From assembly GCA_910586905.1 (NCBI GenBank), contig CAJUIV010000030.1, positions 1 through 13,433 on the forward strand: a DNA stretch of 13,433 nucleotides. Reading direction: 5' to 3'. The DNA comes from an uncultured Christensenellaceae bacterium (GTDB lineage: Bacteria; Bacillota; Clostridia; Christensenellales; CAG-314). The notes under the pieces are model-generated. The model was not told where the DNA came from. It saw only the letters and a program-made list of their open reading frames with translations, and made no database searches. A program made the translations under genes and the position numbers. Positions within the stretch are counted from its first letter, which is position 1, and every line of letters starts with the position of its first letter. This document shows positions 1 to 5,472 of this stretch, piece after piece.

Positions 1-27
1 ATTCTGTTAAGAGCAAGCAAGAGAAAG

Positions 28-55
28 AGTCCGCCTCAGCTGCGGCTTTTTTTTT
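28..55 (+). terminator. Rho-independent terminator of an upstream gene
   Basis: A short GC stem (CCGC at 31-34 with GCGG at 42-45, extended by AG/CT outside a one-base bulge) is followed by nine T residues on the plus strand. It would end a plus-strand transcript entering from outside the window. It lies just beyond the stop of the minus-strand HTH gene, but the T tract is on the wrong strand to serve that gene well. Confidence 0.6.
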
Positions 56-58
56 ATG

Positions 59-550
59 TCATGAGTCGGCTGATACTTCTTCTTGAAGTATTTGCGATAT
101 TTCGTCAATTTGCCTAGCCATTTGTTTAAGTGTTTCTTTTATACTCTCGCGCCTGTTCGAAATTTGAATTTGCTTTGGCTGCCAAAAGTCGCATAAGGCA
201 AGGTTTTTTATACGTTGTTTTTGTGCGGACGTACTCATCTTCGCGTTGATACAGTGCATTTCTCCAAGCGAGTAAAAAGTGCCGCGGATATTGGCATAGT
301 GTTTGACGCAGTGTGCGCAGTTTATGCAGTTGTTGTTTATTTGCATTATATTTTTTAAAGAAAAATCGTTCTTGCCGGAAATATCTTCGATTGAACAGTT
401 TAAAATATCCGTGAGTTTGATTAAATAGTCGTAGGGAATGGAACACTTGTAGTTTTCCCATCTTGAGATATGCGCTTGACTGACGTCAATGGCTTTTGCC
501 AAATCGTATTGAGAATATTTGTTTATAATACGTAATTGCTTTAAACTCAT
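59..550 (-). CDS. XRE-family HTH regulator with a C-terminal cysteine cluster
   Basis: This is a 163-residue predicted cytoplasmic DNA-binding regulator. Residues 1-56 form a Cro/CI-type helix-turn-helix: LRIINKYSQYDLAKAI, then VSQAHISRWEN as the recognition helix, then a Y-L-I-K-L-T-D-I-L tail. The second half is unusual. It has a C-x2-C-x2-C cluster (C75, C78, C81) plus C100 and C120, a spacing that suggests a zinc or iron-sulphur site, and a charged helical tail at about 131-160. The ATG at 550 is preceded on its strand by AAAGGAG at good spacing. A consensus promoter at 582-610 drives it, and it is divergent from another HTH gene at 644. By analogy with phage and mobile-element switches the two may control each other. 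The family call is firm; the metal binding and any redox or metal sensing are inferred. Confidence 0.85.
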   Translation of the reverse strand: MSLKQLRIINKYSQYDLAKAIDVSQAHISRWENYKCSIPYDYLIKLTDILNCSIEDISGKNDFSLKNIMQINNNCINCAHCVKHYANIRGTFYSLGEMHCINAKMSTSAQKQRIKNLALCDFWQPKQIQISNRRESIKETLKQMARQIDEISQILQEEVSADS

Positions 551-581
551 TTTTTCTCCTTTTGTTTGTCTTATTATTATA

Positions 582-610
582 ATTATATGCTAACTAATGG
601 TTAATGTCAA
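582..610 (-). promoter_or_regulatory. Consensus sigma-A promoter of the 59-550 regulator
   Basis: Read on the minus strand, TTGACA (605-610) and TATAAT (582-587) are separated by exactly 17 bp. The predicted start is near 575, which gives a short leader carrying AGGAG before the ATG at 550. The imperfect palindrome TAAC-N5-GTTA (591-603) lies inside the -35/-10 spacer, where a bound repressor would block RNA polymerase. Confidence 0.8.
591..603. promoter_or_regulatory. Candidate operator O1 (TAAC-N5-GTTA)
   Basis: This 13-bp interrupted palindrome sits in the spacer of the minus-strand promoter and resembles half-sites of the perfect palindrome at 616-630. Its position suggests autoregulation, or repression by the divergent HTH protein. 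The sequence symmetry is seen; the function is inferred. Confidence 0.45.
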
Positions 611-615
611 ACAAA

Positions 616-630
616 AACTAACTGTTAGTT
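616..630. promoter_or_regulatory. Candidate operator O2, perfect 15-bp palindrome
   Basis: AACTAACTGTTAGTT has two 7-bp arms around a central T. It ends one base before the TATAAT (632-637) that would drive the 644 gene, so it covers the spacer of that promoter. A dimeric HTH protein encoded on either side is the obvious candidate ligand. Confidence 0.6.
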
Positions 631-631
631 A

Positions 632-637
632 TATAAT
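632..637 (+). promoter_or_regulatory. -10 element giving a probably leaderless transcript of the 644 gene
   Basis: TATAAT ends six bases before the ATG at 644, so transcription would start at or next to the start codon. No Shine-Dalgarno sequence precedes the ATG. There is no good -35 element 17 bp upstream, which suggests a weak or activator-dependent promoter. Confidence 0.5.
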
Positions 638-643
638 ATTATT

Positions 644-853
644 ATGGAAGAAGTTTTTAAAATTAGGTTGAAAGAAGAATTATCGCACTCCGGAATGTCT
701 ATGAATGAGCTTGCTAGATGTATTGGCGTTACTCCTGAAATGGTAACGCAATATTTTACAACAAAAAAAATGCCAAGGTTGGATACTTTTACAAAAATTT
801 GTAAAGCGTTAGACGTTTCCGCTGATTATCTTTTAGGGTTAACTAATCTTTAA
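644..853 (+). CDS. Small XRE-family HTH protein, Cro-like
   Basis: This 69-residue protein is essentially one helix-turn-helix domain. Helices 2 and 3 read MSMNELARCIGVTPEMVTQYFTTKKMP, followed by the family ending CKALDVSADYLLGL. There is no sensor or catalytic domain, so it probably works as a dimeric repressor comparable to Cro or an antirepressor of the divergent 59-550 regulator. The start lies only seven bases after a TATAAT box and has no ribosome binding site, which implies leaderless translation. Its first residues match the usual beginning of such domains, so a longer form is unlikely. No integrase or phage structural gene is nearby, so the pair may be a remnant of a mobile element or a resident switch. 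Confidence 0.85.
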   Translation: MEEVFKIRLKEELSHSGMSMNELARCIGVTPEMVTQYFTTKKMPRLDTFTKICKALDVSADYLLGLTNL

Positions 854-1051
854 CGTTTATTTAGATGATTCATTGGTTTTGCTAATGAATAAATACACGT
901 TGCTATTTTTTAGTTTAATTCAATATCGAAATACAAAACCGACTTTTGAAAAACTTTAAATGCGGAGCAAAAAAATAACAAAAAACAGGCGGAGAAATAT
1001 CCTCCGCCTGCATTTTTTAATTAAATTTATCGGTAGCGTAAACTTTTAACT
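854..1051. other. Intergenic stretch between convergent genes
   Basis: No gene is visible. There is an AT-rich hairpin at 868-890 (ATTCATT paired with AATGAAT, loop TTTTG) without a T tract, and a strong terminator near 1000, annotated separately. Confidence 0.5.
981..1018. terminator. Bidirectional Rho-independent terminator
   Basis: A perfect 9-bp stem (CAGGCGGAG at 986-994 with CTCCGCCTG at 1002-1010, 7-base loop) has six T residues on the plus side and an A tract on the other side. It serves both the 644-853 gene and the convergent gene at 1052-1369. Confidence 0.85.
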
Positions 1052-1369
1052 TCAGCTGACTATAGCCGCAATAATAAGCGAGGCGTACAAAATAAAAAGT
1101 AGAACTTCGCCCGCTAATTTTATAGAGCTTATGATTATCCCCGCCAAAGCCATTCCCTTGCCGTCTTTATCTTCGTATTTTGCGTTACGGTATCCCACAA
1201 TACTGCAAATAAGTCCCGCGATACTGATAAAAAACGATAATATAAAACCTATTATGGCAATAGTGTTTGTTTCGCTTTTGTGTTGAACGTGATTGCTCGT
1301 AGCTACTCCGCAATTAGTACACACGCTTGCTTGGTCGTCTAGTTGTTTGCCGCAATTTCTGCAATACAT
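1052..1369 (-). CDS. Zinc-ribbon plus DUF4190-like membrane protein
   Basis: This 105-residue protein starts with a short zinc ribbon (C3-x2-C6 ... C17-x2-C20, MYCRNCGKQL type) typical of small Firmicutes membrane proteins. A linker and two hydrophobic segments follow, at about 37-59 and 73-103. Between them is a polar turn with GYRNAKYEDKDGKGMALAGI, a pattern of the DUF4190 family. The ribbon should face the cytoplasm. No reaction is known for the family. The ATG at 1369 follows AGAGGTGAT on its strand and lies downstream of a good promoter at 1397-1425. It appears to be a single-gene unit ending at the terminator near 1000. Confidence 0.8.
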   Translation of the reverse strand: MYCRNCGKQLDDQASVCTNCGVATSNHVQHKSETNTIAIIGFILSFFISIAGLICSIVGYRNAKYEDKDGKGMALAGIIISSIKLAGEVLLFILYASLIIAAIVS

Positions 1370-1396
1370 ACCGCATCACCTCTTATTTTTGAAAGT

Positions 1397-1425
1397 ATTA
1401 TACTATATTTATCCGTTTTAGTCAA
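1397..1425 (-). promoter_or_regulatory. Promoter of the zinc-ribbon membrane protein gene
   Basis: On the minus strand, TTGACT (1420-1425) and TATAAT (1397-1402) are separated by 17 bp. The predicted start is near 1390 and the leader contains AGAGGTGAT just before the ATG at 1369. Confidence 0.75.
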
Positions 1426-1544
1426 TATTATCGCCTTTTCTGATTATATGCTCAATTTAACATATGCGCCGGGTTTGCTTTTAAAATGTGTTTTTTCGCA
1501 TATCTTTTATACGGCGTGCAGCGGTTTTTAAAAAATCGTCGGTT

Positions 1545-1582
1545 TAAATAAAAAACCGTCCGCAGAAAGCTTACTGCGGGCG
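1545..1582 (-). terminator. Rho-independent terminator of the DUF1622 gene
   Basis: Read on the minus strand, CGCCCGCAG (1574-1582) pairs with CTGCGGACG (1557-1565) over nine positions, including one G-T pair. The run GGTTTTTTATTT follows. It lies 28 bp past the stop of the gene at 1610. Confidence 0.8.
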
Positions 1583-1609
1583 ATTTCAAAAGATTGAATA
1601 AAATCAATT

Positions 1610-2098
1610 TTAGGTGTTGGCGTCGTCTTCTTGCGAAGATTTTTTTCTTAATTTGCGCGGTTTTTTGTTATCGATTTCGTTGGTTAACGGCGTTTTTATA
1701 TCGTGCAGCTCTAAATCGGTCATATCTCCGTTTTTGCGTTCGATTTTTATTTCCCACTGAATAAGGAACGTAAGCGCGGCGCGAAGCAGTATTATCGCCC
1801 CAAGTATGCCAAGTTCTTCCCATTGACGTACGACGACGGTGCGTAGCAGTTCTCCGCCCATTTTGAATTCCAGCGCCAGAGCGATGCCTTCGGCAAGTTT
1901 AAGGCGTACGTGTTTTTGCCTTTTGATTAAACCTATCACGGCGGAAGCGACGGCGTATATAAGCACGACAATGCCGACCAGCTCGATTATCAATATAAGA
2001 TAGTTGACTACTAAATCGAAAATTTCAAGTATTTTTGTGTAAACGGCGTCCGTCGGTTTTGCAGAGCCTTCGGCAAAAGCCAAAATTGTTTGTAGCAT
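1610..2098 (-). CDS. DUF1622-family integral membrane protein
   Basis: From the ATG at 2098 the product has 162 residues. That start is preferred because AAGGAG precedes it at the right distance. A longer reading begins at 2191, but it runs into the candidate promoter and has no ribosome binding site. The protein has a hydrophobic segment at about 22-55. The family signature follows: LAEGIALALEFKMGGELLRTVVVRQWEELGILGAIILLRAALTFL, a conserved charged helix followed by a second membrane segment. The last 45 residues are polar and strongly basic (KKPRKLRKK), which is longer than the family core and probably cytoplasmic. No function is established for DUF1622. The gene stands alone between its own promoter and terminator. 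Confidence 0.82.
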   Translation of the reverse strand: MLQTILAFAEGSAKPTDAVYTKILEIFDLVVNYLILIIELVGIVVLIYAVASAVIGLIKRQKHVRLKLAEGIALALEFKMGGELLRTVVVRQWEELGILGAIILLRAALTFLIQWEIKIERKNGDMTDLELHDIKTPLTNEIDNKKPRKLRKKSSQEDDANT

Positions 2099-2124
2099 AA
2101 AATCGCTCCTTGGTTTACGTCGTT

Positions 2125-2140
2125 CGGTTTGATCAAACCG
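2125..2140. promoter_or_regulatory. Perfect 16-bp palindrome in the DUF1622 leader
   Basis: CGGTTTGATCAAACCG is a perfect 16-bp inverted repeat between the predicted promoter (2163-2191) and the start codon at 2098. It could be an operator or a leader hairpin. Only the symmetry is directly seen. Confidence 0.45.
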
Positions 2141-2162
2141 CCCGTTTTTACTTATCTTTAAC

Positions 2163-2191
2163 ACTATAACATAAAACCATACGTTTTGCAA
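2163..2191 (-). promoter_or_regulatory. Predicted promoter of the DUF1622 gene
   Basis: On the minus strand, TTGCAA (2186-2191) and TATAGT (2163-2168) are separated by 17 bp. This places the start near 2156 and leaves a leader of about 58 bases. Confidence 0.5.
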
Positions 2192-2286
2192 TACCCAAAT
2201 TCGAAAAAGCGTAAACCGTCGTTTTAAGATTCGTTAAACGATTTGCCTCGGATATGGAAAGATATTATATAAAAGTATCGTATGTA

Positions 2287-2315
2287 TTGAAAAATTATTT
2301 TTAAAGTGTTATAAT
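2287..2315 (+). promoter_or_regulatory. Extended -10 promoter at the first tandem repeat
   Basis: TTGAAA (2287-2292), a 17-bp spacer and TGT-TATAAT (extended -10, hexamer 2310-2315) make a good plus-strand promoter at the head of the repeat array. The same TATAAT recurs at 2413-2418 (with TGA in front) and 2516-2521, without convincing -35 boxes. These may be promoters, or simply part of the repeated motif. Confidence 0.5.
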
Positions 2316-2577
2316 AAAATTATCAACTAAGTTTAACTGGACTTAACCGGTTTTTATTACATCGTATCACGCTTAAAACGTTGCATTCTCTAATGACTGT
2401 GTTCGTGTATGATATAATAAAGCAACTAACTAGATTTAACTGGGTTTATTTAGACTTTATTACATCGTATCACGTTGAATATCGCGATATTGCGTTATAC
2501 GGTTTTCGTGTACGATATAATAAAATACTCAGTTAAGTTTAACTGAATCTTACCGTTTTTTATTACATCGTTAAAGC
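2310..2577 (+). repeat. Three tandem repeats with an exact 103-bp period
   Basis: The copies start at 2310, 2413 and 2516 and align without gaps for about 60 bp. Conserved blocks are TATAATAAA at the left, TTTAACTG in the middle and TTTATTACATCG at the right, with TATCACG following in copies 1 and 2. The outer blocks are inverted relative to each other. The right end of one copy (TTTATTACATCGTATCACG) and the left end of the next (CGTGTAYGATATAATAAA) form a long imperfect inverted repeat around about 31 bp of unrelated but equally long sequence. The array lies in a 670-bp gap between the minus-strand DUF1622 gene and the plus-strand T5orf172 gene. The function is unknown. An ordered binding array, a regulatory element or a structured RNA would all fit. 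Confidence 0.85.
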
Positions 2578-2766
2578 AATGTTTTTTAAGAAATTACGGT
2601 ACGGATAAGGCAATTTAACAAACGCAAACGCAGACTTGATTTGTGGTTTTGCATTTTATGCTTTGCGGTTATTATCGGGCAGATAAAGACGAATTTTTAT
2701 TTTAAAGTCTGGCAATCCGGCACAAAAATACAAGACAAAATTTGATGAAAAAAAGAGGGAAGAATA
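2578..2766. other. Upstream region of the T5orf172 gene, no gene seen
   Basis: This is AT-rich sequence without an open frame of note. GAGGG, seven bases before the ATG at 2767, is the ribosome binding site of the next gene. No convincing promoter was found here, so transcription may come from the repeat array upstream. Confidence 0.4.
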
Positions 2767-3390
2767 ATGGCGAAAGGATTGTTATATTTTGCGCAAAATT
2801 CAGCGTTTCAGCATTTAACTAAAATAGGCAAGACTACCAAGCTCGACGTTGAGGACAGGGGATTATCGGCAAGCAACGTTCCCGAAAATTTCGGTTATTT
2901 GGCGGTATTTGAATGCGACGACGTCGACTGGGCGGAGAAAAAGGTTCACGACCAGTTTGCGCGTTTTCGTCATTATACGCAGTCGCTTCCTAAGAGAAGG
3001 ACGGAATTTTTTTGGAGCGGCTGCATTAAAGACGCAATCAATTACGCAAGAGATTTAAAAGGCGTTTACGATCAAACCAAAAACGAAACCGAGGAAGTAG
3101 AGGTGGAAACGGAAAGCATCGAAAAGCAAGTAAAGAAAATACCTAAAACTACGTTTGAAATGATCGGTATAAAAGTCGGCACAGAAATACATTGGTATAA
3201 CGACAAGTCGATTGTTGCGGATGATAAAAATCTAATAATTTATAACGGCAGGAAAGGTACGATTTCTGGCATTGCCTCAGAGATAAACGTTTCAAAAGGT
3301 TTTACGGCTAGCGTTAGCGGTTTTTGGTGTTTCAGTTATAACGACATACCGTTATTTAAATTAAGACCGGACCAACAGGATAAAGAGTAA
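2767..3390 (+). CDS. T5orf172 (GIY-YIG-like) protein with a C-terminal RAMA/DUF4357-like domain
   Basis: The product has 207 residues. Residues 4-95 fit the T5orf172/Mug113 branch of GIY-YIG nucleases: LLYFAQ in the GIY position, KIGKT in the YIG position, then the conserved R of EDRGLSAS, EKKVHDQFARFRH, and RRTEFFW with the conserved E. A charged linker (about 100-125, rich in E and K) follows. The C-terminal unit at 128-200 (FEMIGIKVGTEIHW ... GFWCFSYNDIPLFKLR) resembles the small domain found after such nucleases and after adenine methylases. Proteins of this kind occur in phages and defence islands, but substrate and activity are not known for this one. The start has GAGGG at good spacing. 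The gene is alone and ends at a strong terminator. Confidence is high for the first domain and moderate for the second. Confidence 0.8.
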   Translation: MAKGLLYFAQNSAFQHLTKIGKTTKLDVEDRGLSASNVPENFGYLAVFECDDVDWAEKKVHDQFARFRHYTQSLPKRRTEFFWSGCIKDAINYARDLKGVYDQTKNETEEVEVETESIEKQVKKIPKTTFEMIGIKVGTEIHWYNDKSIVADDKNLIIYNGRKGTISGIASEINVSKGFTASVSGFWCFSYNDIPLFKLRPDQQDKE

Positions 3391-3490
3391 TATCGTAATA
3401 GGCTAAAACAAAATTACAATATACATAATACACCCATATCATAATAAACGCGCCGATTCGGCAATGGCTAAAACCAAGTTAATCAAAACA

Positions 3491-3519
3491 AAAGTCTGTT
3501 ACGTTGTAACAGACTTTTT
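3491..3519. terminator. Strong bidirectional terminator
   Basis: A perfect 12-bp stem (AAAGTCTGTTAC with GTAACAGACTTT) has a 3-base loop and continues into T residues on both strands. It serves the T5orf172 gene and the convergent small ORF ending at 3535. Confidence 0.9.
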
Positions 3520-3534
3520 GACCGTTTAGTTTAC

Positions 3535-3768
3535 TTACGAGCGGTGGGAATCAGATAATCTAAAACGTACTCGGTTATTAGTATATCGTAATACTATTTG
3601 CGAAATAGAATAGAAATTTGGACTGTTTTCTTGAAAAATAAGATTATCCACCGTAGACGGATCAACAGGAATAGCGATATCTTGTTTTAACACTTTTATT
3701 TCTATCGTAGTTTCTTGCATGTTCCTATTTAAACATTTATCGACAAGTTTGCAATAAGGTTCTTTCAA
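3535..3768 (-). CDS. Small hypothetical protein
   Basis: I do not recognise this 77-residue reading. It starts with TTG at 3768. An ATG at 3720 would give 61 residues, but its AGGA lies only two bases upstream. Codon use looks natural. The sequence has a mixed beta-like pattern (TTIEIKVLKQDIAIPVDPS ... QIVLRYTNNRVRFRL) with no membrane segment or signal. A TATAAT on the minus strand at 3793-3798 could drive it without a Shine-Dalgarno sequence. It ends immediately before the shared terminator at 3491-3519, which supports it being a transcribed gene. It may also be a fragment of a larger lost gene. Confidence 0.4.
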   Translation of the reverse strand: MKEPYCKLVDKCLNRNMQETTIEIKVLKQDIAIPVDPSTVDNLIFQENSPNFYSISQIVLRYTNNRVRFRLSDSHRS

Positions 3769-3812
3769 AAAAATTGCCGAGTAATCTATTAGATTATAGC
3801 TTAACGTTAAAC

Positions 3813-3839
3813 GAAAAAAACACGCTTAATTTGCGTGTT
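3813..3839 (-). terminator. Second terminator after tRNA-Val
   Basis: On the minus strand, AACACGC pairs with GCGTGTT (3833-3839 and 3819-3825, 7-base loop) and seven T residues follow directly. It backs up the first terminator at 3845-3882. Confidence 0.7.
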
Positions 3840-3844
3840 TTACA

Positions 3845-3882
3845 ATTAAAATACCCAGCCTAACCTAAAAGGTTCGACTGGG
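3845..3882 (-). terminator. First terminator after tRNA-Val
   Basis: Read on the minus strand, CCCAG/CTGGG (3878-3882 with 3854-3858) encloses an inner AACC/GGTT hairpin (3871-3874 with 3862-3865). TATTTTAATT follows. It starts nine bases past the tRNA 3' end. Confidence 0.7.
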
Positions 3883-3890
3883 CACTGTAA

Positions 3891-3966
3891 TGGTGGGCGA
3901 TACAGGACTCGAACCTGTGACTTCATCCACGTCAAGGAGGCACTCTCCCAACTGAGTTAATCGCCC
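3891..3966 (-). tRNA. tRNA-Val(GAC)
   Basis: This is a 76-nt cloverleaf on the minus strand with acceptor GGGCGAT/ATCGCCC, D arm CTCAGTTGGGAGAG, anticodon loop TTGACGT (anticodon GAC) and T arm ACAGG-TTCGAGT-CCTGT. The discriminator is A and CCA is encoded. One mismatch occurs in the anticodon stem (second pair). It has its own promoter and two terminators, so it is a single-tRNA unit. Confidence 0.95.
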
Positions 3967-3977
3967 GAAGTATAGTT

Positions 3978-4006
3978 ATTGTAGCATATCAACTCGTTTT
4001 TGTAAA
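3978..4006 (-). promoter_or_regulatory. tRNA-Val promoter
   Basis: On the minus strand, TTTACA (4001-4006) and TACAAT (3978-3983) are 17 bp apart, with TGC directly before the -10 (extended -10). The start falls a few bases before the tRNA 5' end at 3966. Confidence 0.75.
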
Positions 4007-4315
4007 CGCATTTAAATAAATAAAGAATAAAAATTATTGTTTCGTTAAATTTTATAATTGTATTGAATTTAAAAACAATACGATGTGTGTATTTATAACT
4101 TTCGGAGGTATTACGCAAGCGGTTATACTAAATAAACAAACGACAAAGATACTTGGTATTCGGAATATAAAGCAAATGAAACCGAAAGCGCATATTCAAA
4201 AGCTAAGCGCGATTTGCAAAAATAATAATTAAAGTCTCCATTTTAAGCCGTTTTAAAAAATATTTAAAAAATTTTGAAATTTTACCAACAATTTTGGCTG
4301 TTGAATTGTTATATA
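4007..4315. other. Long intergenic stretch with a possible gene relic
   Basis: No intact gene is visible. On the plus strand, 4082-4225 reads as two short in-frame pieces split by TAA at 4133-4135. The second (DKDTWYSEYKANETESAYSKAK...) looks like real protein sequence and ends at TAA 4223-4225. There is no good start or ribosome binding site for it. The rest is AT-rich. Confidence 0.3.
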
Positions 4316-4341
4316 TTACGTAAAGGTTAAAATTTACGTAA
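4316..4341. promoter_or_regulatory. Paired TTACGTAA palindromes upstream of the lipoprotein gene
   Basis: Two identical 8-bp palindromes (4316-4323 and 4334-4341) sit with centres 18 bp apart, 27 bp before the lipoprotein ATG. No clear TTGACA/TATAAT promoter is seen nearby, although TATATT overlaps the first copy. They could be operator half-sites, or the region could carry an alternative sigma promoter. Only the repeat is directly seen. Confidence 0.45.
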
Positions 4342-4367
4342 TTTAAATCGATTTTGGAGGATAAACA

Positions 4368-5372
4368 ATGAAAAAGAAATTAGCATTTGCATTATTGGCG
4401 TTAACTTTAGTATTTGCGGTTACGCTTTCAGCTTGTAATTTACCGCGCGGAGTCTTGACGAAGCCGAACGACGTTTACGGTATGGGCGCGGTTTCTATGG
4501 TTAAACTGCTTGGAAGCGGTACGTCGTCGAAAGCGCTGCAGGTTTTTGCCGCCGCAAGCTATATGAGCGCAGGCTCGGAAAATACCGACGGTAACGCCAA
4601 TATCGAATCGGATTCCGCCGCAGATAGCGCCGAAACGGAAAACGATGAAAACGACGTTCTGCAGCAGGCGAAGAAGTTTAACGAGTATTTTACCGCTTTA
4701 GACAGTTTTCTTGGCGAGGAAGTAGTGTCTACAACTACGGAGAAAAATGGCGACGCCGAATACGATTTCGATATCAAAATGACGATTAAAGGCAAAGATA
4801 TATCCGGAAACAATACTGTCTACGTAATGTACTACAACGAAACTCTTGAAGAAGAGGAATCGGAAGACGGTGAAATCGAACGCGAGTACGTATTGGAAGG
4901 CGTTATGGTATTTGAAAACGCAGAATATTTTTTGACGGGGGAACGTTCTTTCGAGCAGGAGGAAGACGAAACGGAAAATAAATTGGAAATGCGCGCATAT
5001 GCGGACAAAAACGACCTTTCCAATTATATTGAAATGGAACAAAAAAATTCCGTAGAAACAGACGAAAGTAAAAATAAGTTTGCGTATAAGGTTGTTGTCG
5101 GTAATCAAACGGTAGAGGAAACCGAAGTAACTTTTAAAACAGAACAAGAAGACGGCAAAAAGAAAACGAAGTTGGAAATGGAATTCGTCAGCGGCGAAGC
5201 CGAAGGCGAATACGAAATAAAAAAGGAAATAGAAAACGGTAAAACCGTAATAAAAGTAGAGTACGATATGAAAGGACGCGTCGGAGAATTTAAAATCAAA
5301 GAGATAACAGACGAAAACGGAGTTAAACGTTACGAATATAAATTCGAAGACGGCAGCGCTGTCATTATTTAA
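4368..5372 (+). CDS. Secreted lipoprotein, paralogue of the anti-sigma ectodomain
   Basis: This is a 334-residue predicted surface lipoprotein. The type II signal peptide MKKKLAFALLALTLVFAVTL ends in the lipobox L-S-A-C with the lipid-bearing C23. DVYGMGAVSMVKLLG (35-49) begins a domain, which an acidic low-complexity stretch (about 70-97, rich in E, D, S, A, N) interrupts. The main body (about 101-334) is a run of charged beta-like strands: YFTALDSFLG, KMTIKG, VMYY, IEMEQKNS, MEFVSGEAEG. This body matches the extracellular part of the protein at 5998-7107 along its whole length, so one arose from the other by duplication. I know of no named family for it. GGAGG precedes the ATG at 4368. No terminator separates it from the sigma factor gene 100 bp downstream, so read-through is likely. 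It may bind the same ligand as the anti-sigma ectodomain or bind that ectodomain itself. Confidence 0.85.
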   Translation: MKKKLAFALLALTLVFAVTLSACNLPRGVLTKPNDVYGMGAVSMVKLLGSGTSSKALQVFAAASYMSAGSENTDGNANIESDSAADSAETENDENDVLQQAKKFNEYFTALDSFLGEEVVSTTTEKNGDAEYDFDIKMTIKGKDISGNNTVYVMYYNETLEEEESEDGEIEREYVLEGVMVFENAEYFLTGERSFEQEEDETENKLEMRAYADKNDLSNYIEMEQKNSVETDESKNKFAYKVVVGNQTVEETEVTFKTEQEDGKKKTKLEMEFVSGEAEGEYEIKKEIENGKTVIKVEYDMKGRVGEFKIKEITDENGVKRYEYKFEDGSAVII

Positions 5373-5406
5373 ATAAGAAGCGTATTTAGATAAATTGCGC
5401 AGGCGT

Positions 5407-5435
5407 TTGACAACCTTAGAAGCGCCAAGTATAAT
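5407..5435 (+). promoter_or_regulatory. Perfect consensus promoter of the sigma/anti-sigma operon
   Basis: TTGACA (5407-5412), a 17-bp spacer and TATAAT (5430-5435) match the sigma-A consensus at every position. The start is near 5442, giving a leader of about 30 bases that carries GGAGG before the GTG at 5473. Basal expression of the sigma factor therefore does not need the sigma factor itself. Confidence 0.85.
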
Positions 5436-5472
5436 TGCATTAAACGCATTTATAGTTGTCGTTGGAGGGATT

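Noticed and set aside
59..853. Prophage immunity region
   Set aside because: The divergent HTH pair fits, but no integrase, terminase, portal or other phage gene is visible in the window.
2099..2191. N-terminal extension of the DUF1622 protein from 2191
   Set aside because: It runs through the predicted promoter and lacks a ribosome binding site; the ATG at 2098 has AAGGAG and fits the family start.
2310..2577. CRISPR array reading of the regularly spaced repeats
   Set aside because: Only three copies exist, the repeat unit is about 60-70 bp with just three well-conserved blocks, and no cas gene is present.
3891..3966. tRNA-Val as an attachment site of an integrated element
   Set aside because: No integrase gene and no duplicated tRNA 3' end was found within the window.
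4270..4345. ECF-type promoter (GAAC-N16-CGT) before the lipoprotein gene
   Set aside because: CGTA occurs twice, but no matching -35 element lies at the required distance.
4559..5299. Several minus-strand open frames inside the lipoprotein gene
   Set aside because: They are antisense shadows of a strongly biased acidic coding sequence and lack ribosome binding sites.
5395..5472. N-terminal extension of the sigma factor from TTG 5395
   Set aside because: It overlaps the consensus promoter at 5407-5435 and has no ribosome binding site, while GTG 5473 has GGAGG.
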